From NCBI GenBank assembly GCA_902799245.1, contig CADBZY010000027.1, positions 4,200 through 37,618 on the forward strand: DNA of 33,419 bases, written 5' to 3'. The DNA is from an uncultured Ruminococcus sp. GTDB taxonomy: Bacteria > Bacillota > Clostridia > Oscillospirales > Acutalibacteraceae. Positions 1 through 8,096 of this stretch are shown here, in pieces. Positions within the stretch are counted from its first letter, which is position 1, and each line of letters begins with the position of its first letter. Below the pieces are notes generated by a model that ran no database searches, was not told the origin of the DNA, and was given only the letters and a program-made list of their open reading frames with translations. A program made the translations under genes and the position numbers.

Positions 1-120
1 ATCGATCTTTGCCTTTCAGAGCATCACTTTTCGGTATCTTTTCCTGTGGATGACGTATTTACGTGAGTTTGTATAGTCCGATATTTTGGGAAAGTTTTAC
101 TTTACCGGAACCGCTCAATG

Positions 121-170
121 AAAAACAAAACCCCAGATAATCCGCGCCGTTTAAACGGGGAATATCCGGG
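121..170 (-). terminator. Probable intrinsic terminator after the TIR gene
   Basis: Read on the minus strand, CCCGGATA (170-163) pairs with TATCTGGG (139-132) with one G-U pair. The loop contains the palindrome CCGTTTAAACGG, and a T-rich tail (GTTTTGTTTTTC) follows. It lies about 140 bases beyond the stop of the TIR-domain gene and points the right way to end its transcript. Bases 1-120 hold no gene that I can support. Confidence 0.5.
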
Positions 171-210
171 ATTTCTGTTTATGCATTTTCTATCACATCA
201 AGCGAATTAT

Positions 211-235
211 TTTACATTCGTGTGTCGAATGTAAA
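211..235. repeat. Perfect 10-bp inverted repeat
   Basis: TTTACATTCG and CGAATGTAAA flank a 5-base loop (TGTGT). No T-run follows on either strand, so it is not a clear terminator. It could be an operator or an RNA hairpin in the 3' part of the TIR transcript. Nothing else of note is seen in 171-307. Confidence 0.5.
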
Positions 236-307
236 TCTGAAAAGCAACCCTCCAAAAATCGAAAATGGATTAATGATATGATGATTTTTAGATTTGAAGA
301 TTTTTTA

Positions 308-2398
308 TTATAGATTCAACCAGAAAGCCGGACGAACACACCAGTAATTGCCCTCGACGTTGCCGTACTGTTGGATCCCGCCAAAGCTGAGCACGTACGC
401 GGCGTCATAACTTATGCCGCCGGGCGAACGGAGCCACCAATCGCCCGTTTTTTCACCATTTGGAAGTAAATGACCGTCACTTACAGAACAACCCTGCTTT
501 TTTGCATATTCTGTCGGCGCCGCCATTCTGTCGTCTTTACTTCCGAAATATTTCTCTGCCTCGTCTATGCTGAGTGCAAAGATTCTGTCCTGCGTAGCGT
601 TGCCGCCTTTTGTTCCGCGTGAAGGATTATCCGGATTCTGATTGGTGACAGTGATTATTTTTGCCTGTTGACTTGAGCTGAACGCTTTGCTGATGAAATC
701 ATTATTCAGCCATTTTCGCAGTGTGCAGGTTTCCCATGTTACATCTGTCCTTGTTTCATTGTACTGTACACAATCAAGAAGCTTTTCCGAAATGACAAGC
801 GCCCTGCCGTTCTCCACCGCCAGCACACGCCATTCGATCGGCTGTTCTTCACCGTCTTCCCCCTGCGGATAGTTTCCGAAAGTGAACGTATAATACTTAC
901 CGTTATATACAGCATTAAGTCCCGAAAGATCGGATATATCAATTTGACTGCCTATTTTTTCTAATGATTCACTTTCTGTTGAATCGTCAGTTGAGTCGCT
1001 TGATAGATTCAGCCAGAAAGCGGGGCGAACAGCAACCCTATTGTCACGGACGCTGCTACCAGACTGAGTGATGTCGCCATAGCCGTCCACGAACGCGGCG
1101 CTACTACCACGTTCGCCGGGCGAGCGAAGCCACCACCATCTAACATCATAACCTTTTTTATGAGCGTAGTCTGTGGTAAATGCTTCTCTGTCAGTATCGA
1201 ATGAAAAATATTTCTCTGCCTCGTCTATGCTGAGTGCAAAGATTCTGTCATGCGTGGCGTAGCCGCCTTCTGTTCCGTATAAAGGATTATCCGGATTCTG
1301 AATGGTAACGGTTGATATTTTTGCCTGTTGACTGCTGCTGAATGCTTTGCTGATGAAATCATTGTTCATCCATTTTCGCAGTTTGCAGGTTTCCCATGTT
1401 ACATCTGTCCTTGTTTCATTGTACTCTACACAATAAAGAAGCTTTTCCGAAATGACAAGCGCCTTGCCGTCCTCTACCGCCAGCACACGCCATTCGATCG
1501 GCTGTTCTTCACCGTTTGCTCCCTGCGGATATTTTCCGAAAGTGAAATGATCCCCAACTGATACGCTTCCAAGTTCCGACAACGACTTTACACTTTCTGT
1601 TGAATCGTCAGTTGAGTCGCTTGAAGAGCTACTTGTTAAATCGCTTGCAGGATTGCTGTTTGAATGGCTTACCGCCCATATGCTGCTTACCATTGCAATC
1701 ACAAGCACCACCGCAACGGTCACGATCAGCGGAGTATGCTTGACCAATTTTTGGATAACAGGTTTCATCTGCTCTTGCTTCGGAGTGCTGTCTCTGAAAA
1801 TCGGTACGGGGGCAGGCTTTGTCGCTGTAGCAGGCTGTTGGGGAATTGGCGCAGTATAGGTCGCCGGATTTGGCTGATTTACCGGTTGCGTCACAGGCGG
1901 CTGGAACGTCGGTGACGGCGGCTGCGGCTTCTTTCCCTGTATCAGATGAAATTCCGTAACCATGCTCCATGCGATATGCTCGACCGTTTTTCCTGCCATT
2001 CTGATTCCCTGCAAATCGTCCACATCTACAAACCAAGACTTCAGTTTACTGTGAACGTCATTGGGATTTTCATAGGGATTGAGGTCATCTAACCATACGA
2101 CATATTTTTTCTTTTGGCTCATACTGGCAAGACGAAATTCTTTGCGTACCCATGTGTCTTCAGCGGCAAATAGCTTCCTTGTAGCAAAAAGAATAAATGC
2201 CTCGCACTCTTCAATATTTCGGTTTATCTCATCGCTCCATCTTTCGCCCTTTTCTATGCCGTAATCGTACCACATCGGCACGCCCATCTGGTTGAGCCGG
2301 CGGGTAATTTCTCCCACACGAGCCGTGTCCTCATTTTTATAGCTGATAAAATACCGCTTGCCCGTCTGCACCGGCATAAATCCAAAATTCGTTGCCAA
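308..2398 (-). CDS. Membrane-anchored TIR-domain protein with two DUF6273 domains
   Basis: A 696-residue protein. Residues 15-130 are a TIR domain (RYFISYKNED, then WYDYGIEKG and VRKEF). The Glu of VRKEF (about residue 87) sits where TIR NADases carry the catalytic Glu. A Pro-rich linker (about 150-205) leads to one transmembrane helix (about 224-244) and a Ser/Asp-rich spacer. Two DUF6273 domains follow (about 285-465 and 501-696), each ending WWLRSPG...VRPAFWLNL. The expected topology is TIR inside the cell and DUF6273 outside, like a receptor. I chose TTG at 2398 because GAGGTGG lies 5 bases upstream; an earlier in-frame TTG at 2476 falls inside the promoter -35. The gene diverges from the Fic-fold gene. 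Function is inferred: NAD-consuming or scaffold TIR signalling triggered by an outside ligand. Confidence 0.85.
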   Translation of the reverse strand: MATNFGFMPVQTGKRYFISYKNEDTARVGEITRRLNQMGVPMWYDYGIEKGERWSDEINRNIEECEAFILFATRKLFAAEDTWVRKEFRLASMSQKKKYVVWLDDLNPYENPNDVHSKLKSWFVDVDDLQGIRMAGKTVEHIAWSMVTEFHLIQGKKPQPPSPTFQPPVTQPVNQPNPATYTAPIPQQPATATKPAPVPIFRDSTPKQEQMKPVIQKLVKHTPLIVTVAVVLVIAMVSSIWAVSHSNSNPASDLTSSSSSDSTDDSTESVKSLSELGSVSVGDHFTFGKYPQGANGEEQPIEWRVLAVEDGKALVISEKLLYCVEYNETRTDVTWETCKLRKWMNNDFISKAFSSSQQAKISTVTIQNPDNPLYGTEGGYATHDRIFALSIDEAEKYFSFDTDREAFTTDYAHKKGYDVRWWWLRSPGERGSSAAFVDGYGDITQSGSSVRDNRVAVRPAFWLNLSSDSTDDSTESESLEKIGSQIDISDLSGLNAVYNGKYYTFTFGNYPQGEDGEEQPIEWRVLAVENGRALVISEKLLDCVQYNETRTDVTWETCTLRKWLNNDFISKAFSSSQQAKIITVTNQNPDNPSRGTKGGNATQDRIFALSIDEAEKYFGSKDDRMAAPTEYAKKQGCSVSDGHLLPNGEKTGDWWLRSPGGISYDAAYVLSFGGIQQYGNVEGNYWCVRPAFWLNL
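311..1635 (-). repeat. Tandem duplication of the DUF6273-coding segment
   Basis: Two copies of about 660 bp lie head to tail inside the TIR gene. For example, bases 781-860 and 1441-1520 are nearly identical. The copies include the Ser/Asp linker coding DSTDDSTES. Identity is high in the first two thirds of each domain and falls sharply in the last 35 codons before VRPAFWLNL, so the duplication looks recent with local divergence at the domain's C-terminal end. Confidence 0.8.
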
Positions 2399-2447
2399 TT
2401 TTTCCACCTCGTTTGATATATATTTTGTGACATTTATTTCTTTTGTC

Positions 2448-2476
2448 ATTATATCATGCTTTGTTGCGTATTGCAA
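2448..2476 (-). promoter_or_regulatory. Sigma-A promoter of the TIR gene
   Basis: On the minus strand there is TTGCAA (2476-2471), exactly 17 bp, then a perfect TATAAT (2453-2448). Transcription would begin near 2441. This places the -35 and -10 inside the 5' end of the longest open frame and supports the downstream TTG start at 2398. No equally good promoter was found for the divergent Fic-fold gene. Confidence 0.8.
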
Positions 2477-2520
2477 GTTGATTTTTGGATGATTTTAGCC
2501 ACAAGTTAAGGAGATTATTT

Positions 2521-4971
2521 ATGGATCGTGAAAAGCTATTCAGACAAATGGATCGTCAATATTCGTCAAAGCGCGATATGATTACGAGAATTCCCCTCGG
2601 AGTACAACCCGACGCTCTGTGGCAGGAGCTTCTGAACAGGCGTCGATCCAGAAGCACCGTGCTGCCCCTCTATAACGGCAAAGGTTCTCCCTACTGGTAT
2701 GTGACAACCGAGAAGATGGTGGCGGCAAGCGAAAAAATCATCGAAACGCTGTATGATATGGAATCCGACTTTGACCCTTATACGGATTCCGTTCCCATTT
2801 CGCCGCTGGAAGAAGTATTCTACACAAGCTATGTGGACGGCTCCCAGATCACCATTCAGGACGCGATGAATTTTCTTACCGATGACAGAGCACCCCGCGA
2901 CATCGAGGAACAGCTGATCGCCAACAACAGAATGGCGGCGGGCTTTGCCTCCGGGAATCTTTACAGATTGGTTGATGAGAATTACATGAGTGAGTTGGTT
3001 GGAATTCTCACCGACGGCATGGACGAAGGCGGTCAGGACTACCGCTCATTTGAATTGGAGGAAAGCCTGCTCGAAGGCGGAGAGGTTTATGAATATCCTC
3101 CGCCTTACGCATTGCCCGGACGAGTGGGCGACCTTTGCGGTTTCCTTGCGTCAAAGGACGTTCATCCCCTTGTCAAAGCGGCGGTCGCTCAAGGCTACAT
3201 TTCAGCGGTGCGGCCGTTCCCGGAAGGCAACGAGCGTCTCGGGCGCATTCTCTCCAGCGTAATTCTGATCAGAGCGGGCTATACCTTTTTCGGAGAAGTG
3301 AGCCTTTCCGCTCTGATTGCCAGAAAGAGCTACGCCTATTATGAAGCGGTCGCCAACATTCTCCGGGAGGAAAACGGCGGCGACCTGACGTATTTTATCG
3401 AGTATTTCCTCGACCTGCTTTCAAGAGCAATTGACGAAAGAAAACTGAAAGCGCAGCAGGAAGAAGAAAGTCTGCACGAATCAGAAACGGAATTAGCACG
3501 GATACCGCTGATTCCGCCCGGTCAACCGCAACATGAAGCAGTCGAGCATCCGGAGGAAAGCGCAGAAACAAACGAACCGACCGATACCCAGCAGATAGAA
3601 ATAACAGATATTGAGACTTTATATACCCCCGAGGTTCCGATCGACTATACGCCGACACAGATCATTGACGATGAGGTAGGCAGTCTGCGACTGCGTGATG
3701 AGCTTTTAACTTTAGCTGAAAACAGTTCTTCCCGGAGGCAATCGTGCGCCAGACTGCTTCTGAGCTTTCTGGATAAGGGGATTGACAGCTTTACGGTCGA
3801 TGACATTTCCTCCGGGTGCGGAATCACGCTGGATCAGGCGGGCAATCTGGTAAACAGTCTGAAAGACAAAGGGCTGATTGAAAGCGGTGACCGCCGCGTA
3901 GGGAAGATGATGGTATATCGCTTCGGCAGGGACTTACCGCCGCTTAAGCCGGACGATTACTCAAAGGAGATTCTGCGTACCATCAGTAAGCTGCTCAATT
4001 CACATAAATCGGCAAAAGACAGACGCATAGGCGAATTGATATTCTCCTGTATACACAAAGGTCTGATTACCTCCGCTGAATACTCAAATTCTGACAGCTA
4101 CTTCAGTATGTCAACCGAGCTTGCCCTTCTTGTGCAGATGGGCATCCTTACCAAGCTGAATAACGGAATGTACCGGATCAACAGAGCCATTCCTGAGATA
4201 TTGCCTCCGCTCACTGCCCTTCAGAGAACGGCTGTAAATGCTTTGTATGAGAGTTACCATGACGAACAGTTCAGTACGGAGATGGCAATGACGGTCATGC
4301 GACACACAAAGGACAAGACCTATGTTCTGCTTCGTCAGCTCACCATGCTTGGCGTGCTGGAAAAGCAGGAGAGCAGCGCCTACACCTATCGTATGCTTGT
4401 CAATCCGAATGACAATCCGGAATATTTTGCGGAAGACGACATTCCGGGGCATGGTGACAATTATGAGAGAAACGATATGTATTCAGAACGCGTTTATGAG
4501 CAATTGGATATCCTTGCCAACTCATCCAGTTCTGTCAGAGACAGGCGGCTTGCCGAAAACCTGCGCCGCTGCCTTGCGAAAGGGACTTTGCTCCAAAGCG
4601 ATTATGAGGCGTGGAATCACAGCGAATGTATGTGGAAAAACGACACTGATTTTGCCATGCAGCTCGGACTGATACGTCCGGATTCCTTCGGAGGTTTTAT
4701 CATCAACCGGGAAGTCAGCCATGATCTTCCGGTACTCAGGCCGGGGCAGAAGAAAACCGTCACGGAAATATTCGATGCGTTCGGGTGCGACAATTTCTCC
4801 TGTGAGATGTACATTGCCACCCTGAATTATTCGGAATCCCACGCTTATGCGACACTTCACAAGCTGACGCTTCTGCGAATCCTTGGGCAAAAGAAAACGG
4901 ACGAGGGAAGCAGTTACCAGCTTCTTGTGAATCCGGACGAACATCCCGAATGCTTTGCCACCGTGGCGTGA
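2521..4971 (+). CDS. Fic-fold protein with degenerate active site and repeated C-terminal region
   Basis: An 816-residue protein starting at ATG 2521, seven bases after AAGGAG; an in-frame TTG at 2485 lacks a ribosome site. Residues about 100-315 match the Fic domain: TSYVDG at 102-107 resembles the inhibitory (S/T)xxxE(G/N) motif, and RPFPEGNERLGR at 231-242 aligns with the HPFxxGNGRxxR active-site loop. The catalytic His is Arg (codon CGG) and the second Gly of the loop is Glu, so AMP transfer is doubtful. After an acidic, Pro-rich linker come winged-helix-like segments. One unit of about 150 residues is repeated (about 480-640 and 650-816), each copy ending in a LLVNPDEHPECF-like motif. 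It diverges from the TIR gene. It may be a pseudoenzyme used for binding or regulation; its target is unknown. Confidence 0.8.
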   Translation: MDREKLFRQMDRQYSSKRDMITRIPLGVQPDALWQELLNRRRSRSTVLPLYNGKGSPYWYVTTEKMVAASEKIIETLYDMESDFDPYTDSVPISPLEEVFYTSYVDGSQITIQDAMNFLTDDRAPRDIEEQLIANNRMAAGFASGNLYRLVDENYMSELVGILTDGMDEGGQDYRSFELEESLLEGGEVYEYPPPYALPGRVGDLCGFLASKDVHPLVKAAVAQGYISAVRPFPEGNERLGRILSSVILIRAGYTFFGEVSLSALIARKSYAYYEAVANILREENGGDLTYFIEYFLDLLSRAIDERKLKAQQEEESLHESETELARIPLIPPGQPQHEAVEHPEESAETNEPTDTQQIEITDIETLYTPEVPIDYTPTQIIDDEVGSLRLRDELLTLAENSSSRRQSCARLLLSFLDKGIDSFTVDDISSGCGITLDQAGNLVNSLKDKGLIESGDRRVGKMMVYRFGRDLPPLKPDDYSKEILRTISKLLNSHKSAKDRRIGELIFSCIHKGLITSAEYSNSDSYFSMSTELALLVQMGILTKLNNGMYRINRAIPEILPPLTALQRTAVNALYESYHDEQFSTEMAMTVMRHTKDKTYVLLRQLTMLGVLEKQESSAYTYRMLVNPNDNPEYFAEDDIPGHGDNYERNDMYSERVYEQLDILANSSSSVRDRRLAENLRRCLAKGTLLQSDYEAWNHSECMWKNDTDFAMQLGLIRPDSFGGFIINREVSHDLPVLRPGQKKTVTEIFDAFGCDNFSCEMYIATLNYSESHAYATLHKLTLLRILGQKKTDEGSSYQLLVNPDEHPECFATVA

Positions 4972-4996
4972 TTCCATCTATTAAATCCTAAGTACT

Positions 4997-5133
4997 CTGT
5001 GGTCGACTGATTAAAAAAATCAGCTCCACAGGGGCTTTTGGAGGTACTTGCATTTTTATGTAAAGTGTATCATCAAAATATGAAAAAATCTACATTCCGA
5101 GGCAGTCGATGTAAAAAATCGGCTGTTTTTTTT
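4997..5133 (+). terminator. Two hairpins after the Fic-fold gene, the second a good intrinsic terminator
   Basis: The first hairpin (4997-5031) pairs CTGTGG with CCACAG and inner CTGATT with AATCAG, but has only a short T-tract (GGGGCTTTTGG). The second pairs CAGTCGAT (5103-5110) with ATCGGCTG (5118-5125) and is followed by about eight Ts. Together they should end the Fic transcript before the transposase remnant. Bases 4972-5238 otherwise carry no gene. Confidence 0.65.
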
Positions 5134-5142
5134 CGTGTTCGG

Positions 5143-5176
5143 AAAACTTACCCCCCTCGGGATAAAACTTACCCCC
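5143..5176. repeat. Two direct copies of AAAACTTACCCCC
   Basis: The 13-mer occurs at 5143-5155 and 5164-5176, a 21-bp period. Short repeats of this kind are found at the ends of some insertion sequences. Here they may mark the end of a lost element next to the transposase remnant. This is a guess; only the repeats themselves are seen. Confidence 0.4.
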
Positions 5177-5238
5177 TTTAGGAAAATGGGATTTAATAAT
5201 TAAATTGTATCAATTGTTGAGTTTATATTTCAGCATAA

Positions 5239-6330
5239 ATATGGATCAAACAAAACCGAAACGACCAATACTACTGCATGGATATAACGAGCGTATCTTC
5301 TTACAGTGAACAAAACGAATTCGTATCTTACGGATACAACAGAGACAAGGAAAAACTGCCGCAAATTAATCTGCTTATGGTCAGCGGACACACCAGTCAT
5401 CTGCCTCTGTTTTTTAGAACAATACAGGGCAGTATTCGTGATGTCTGTACCATGGACGAAAGTCTGAAACGACTTGATCTGATTGACACAAAGCTGTTGC
5501 ATATGGTTATGGATAAAGGTTTTTACAGCGAAGATAATGTTGACGCAATGTACAAAAGGCATATGCGTTTCCTTGTAGGAGTTCCTTTTACTACATCTCT
5601 CGCGCTTGATGCCGTAGAACGCCATCGCAATGATGAAATGGTTTCTTACCGGCATTATTGCAATGTTCTCGGAAACGAACTCTATGCCGATACAGAACTA
5701 ACCAAGTGGAAAGGGCACCGTCTTTATTTGCACACCTATTTTGACAGCGTGAAGGCTGCACTGGATGAAAAAAAGTTCGGTCACAGGCTGCTTACGGAGT
5801 ATGAGGAGCTTGTTTCCGGCAAAACCGTCAAAGCACATCAGAAAGATTATGAAAGATTCTTTGTTGTCAGGGAAACTCCTAAACGTGGTCGGAAAGTTGA
5901 ATACAATCAGGCTGCCATTGACAAATACAGAAAGAATACGGTTGGCTGGTTTGTTCTTGCCACCAACGACATTAAGGATGCTGTGAAGGCACTCGAAGTA
6001 TATCGTATGAAAGATACAGTTGAAAAGCATTTCGATGATCTCAAGAATGACCTTGACATGAAACGTCTTCGTATACATTCTTCCGCTGCAATGGACGGGC
6101 GCTTGTTTGTTCAATATATTGCTCTCATACTTTCTTCTCAAATCAAAAATGTTATGCATCAACATGATTGGTTCAAAAATCACAATATGCAGGATGTGAT
6201 TGATGAAATGAAGTCTCTCAGGGCTGTCTATATTGACTCTAACCCCAAACCCATTTTTACTACTCTTACCGCCTTTCAAAAAGATATTCTTTCCCTTTTT
6301 CATCTTTCCCTCGATTCTACCTATGTATAA
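5239..6330 (+). pseudogene. 5'-truncated DDE transposase (IS4/IS1634-like)
   Basis: The frame is open from 5239 (stop codon at 5236-5238) to the TAA at 6328-6330. It covers the C-terminal two thirds of an IS4-superfamily DDE transposase: the first Asp in MDITSVSSYS, the second Asp in MDKGFYSEDN, and the Glu in YRMKDTVEKHFDDLKNDL. The N-terminal DNA-binding part expected in this family (roughly 150-200 residues) is missing, and an ATG at 5278 is only a chance internal start. At its 3' side the element abuts the broken lipoprotein gene within a few bases. It is very probably inactive. I could not define terminal inverted repeats, so the exact limits are uncertain. Confidence 0.8.
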
Positions 6331-6750
6331 TTCTTTCGGGATTTTAGGATTGAATACAACGCTGCCGGTGCCGTCAGTATAGATGACATCTTCCTTTTCA
6401 ATCTCGCCGTTGCCATTGTATGTAATCTCGGACTTAACGCTGTCTGTGTAATTGACGGTCAAAGTCTCGGGGTCAAGCTTACCGGTAATGACCCAGCGGG
6501 AGAGTTCTGTAGCGCTGCCGCCCCATTCAATTGTGATTTTTGCCTCATCGTTTCCCTCGGCTTCGACCAAAGCGTGTGCTCTTTCCCACTGATACTCGCC
6601 AATGAAGTTCATGACGATGTTCTGCCAGTCAGCCGATTCGTCTTTGTCCGAGACGTTAGATGTCCCGCTTTCCTTGCCGCAAGCGGCGAGCGCAAGAAGC
6701 ATGATAGCCGCCAGCACGAAGCATACTGACTTAATAATGTTTTTTTTCAT
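6331..6750 (-). pseudogene. 3'-truncated lipoprotein gene interrupted by the transposase remnant
   Basis: Starts at ATG 6750 after AAGGAG. The product begins with a lipoprotein signal (MKKNIIKSVC..., lipobox LAAC at about residues 21-24) and a Ser/Asp-rich mature N-terminus. About 110 residues follow, with WQNIVMNFIGEYQWERAHAL and a predicted beta-strand region. Host sequence ends near FNPKIPKEL; beyond that the frame runs antisense through the transposase and is not meaningful protein. The missing 3' end was not found on the far side of the transposase, so the locus was rearranged rather than simply interrupted. Function unknown; likely a surface lipoprotein when intact. Confidence 0.75.
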
Positions 6751-6830
6751 AGTAGTTTTTCTCCTTTTTACTGAGACAGTGCGCCTTCAAAGAAAGAACA
6801 CTGCATCACAAAATTTACGGTTTTATAGTT

Positions 6831-8096
6831 CTACATATCCTGGAATTCGTTGTCAGAAGAAGGAATGTTAATGAAAGCCTTGCGCTTAGTGTAATGTCCC
6901 TTTACGAAGAAAAACGCGGCAGACATCATGGAAAGAATCAGAACCACCCACACCGGCACGAACGTGGTGTCGTCTCCCGTGGAGGGACTTTCAGTGCTTT
7001 TATTTTCTATGCTGAGGACAGTCTCCGCTTCTCCGCCGTCGGAAAAGACAGCCTTGACGGTGTGCTTTCCGTTTTTGAGAGTATTGAGATAGGAGGGCTT
7101 GAGAGTAATAATGACGCTGCCCTTTTCAAGACTGTAATTTGTTTTGGCAACCGTCTCGCGATCGATATAAAGCGAATCAAATTTTTCAAACGCCTCTATA
7201 CCGGAATAGTTGTTGTCGGCTGTCAAAGAGCAGCCGCTGTTGCTGCCCTTGACCCATTTGTACGCGGACGCTTTGTAGGAGTAAGCAAGCTTGTCGATAA
7301 CAAGATCGGCGTCGGTTGCTTCATTTTTACCGTCCTTGTCAAGACACTTCTTACCGCAGTCGGAACATTCCCAATGAGCTTTTTCTCCATAGGAAGAGAT
7401 GGTGGGAGCTTTTTCCTCAACATATATCAGGTCGCTCTTGTGGTTATTTGGCGCGATAGCTGTATCTTCTGTTTGAGAATGCTCACTATTGAGCGAACAG
7501 ACCCGCTTCCGGGTTCCCTTTTCGACGCAGTTGGCAGGAGTAACTTCAGTCCATTCTCCCCATTCGTGCGCATCGGAATTTTTCGGAACATTCTCTGTTT
7601 TGGTATGATCGGCATCGTTCTTGCACACATAAGTTTTTACTCCTTCAGCGGAGCAAGTGGCGGGAGTGGTAACAGTTCCATCATCCCAGGCGTGACCGAG
7701 GGGGTTTATAGGTAAAAGAACGATCGTGCTATCGTCATTGCAATCCTCATCGGAAAAATACTCAACGCCCCATTTATAACATTTATTGTATTCCTCGGGC
7801 ATACTCTTCCCTGCTTTGGTACAGGTAGGAGGCTGGATGATTCCTTTATTTTCCGCCGTTCTGGTAAACTCCTCGGCAGTTGCCTTTACAGTAAAGGTCT
7901 TTTCGCCCAATGAAGTGTATGTATCTGCTCCTTTAGGACGATATTGAAACTCGGATTTAAGCGAATAAACACCGGGCTTAAATACCTTGATTGCAAAAGA
8001 AACAGGTCCTCCGCCGGTTGCTTCTGACATTGCCACGAGATTTTCAGATAACGCTGAACCGTTGGAATATTTTTTCCCTAAATAAGAATAAATATC
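6831..8096 (-). pseudogene. 5'-truncated surface protein with C-terminal SPSTG anchor
   Basis: The frame is open right up to the IS66 end at 8097 (residues NGSALSENLVAMSEATGG and upstream), so the N-terminus and signal peptide were removed. Visible parts are a beta-rich segment, then two or three Cys-containing repeats of the type TPATCSAEGVKTYVCKNDADH common in Firmicutes surface proteins. A domain follows that is shared with the surface protein at 23006-24997 (YSLEKGSVIITLKPSYLNTL). The end is SPSTGDD, a hydrophobic helix and KGHYTKRK, which resembles a sorting signal. GTG at 8036 could restart translation but has no clear ribosome site. It is probably not expressed as a secreted protein. 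Confidence 0.75.

Noticed and set aside
2399-2476. 26-residue N-terminal extension of the TIR protein from TTG 2476 or ATG 2449
   Set aside because: The promoter -35 and -10 lie inside it; the strong ribosome site is just before TTG 2398.
5698-6330. Minus-strand open frame extending the lipoprotein by about 200 residues
   Set aside because: It is antisense to the transposase remnant, and the host-like sequence stops at the fusion point near 6331.
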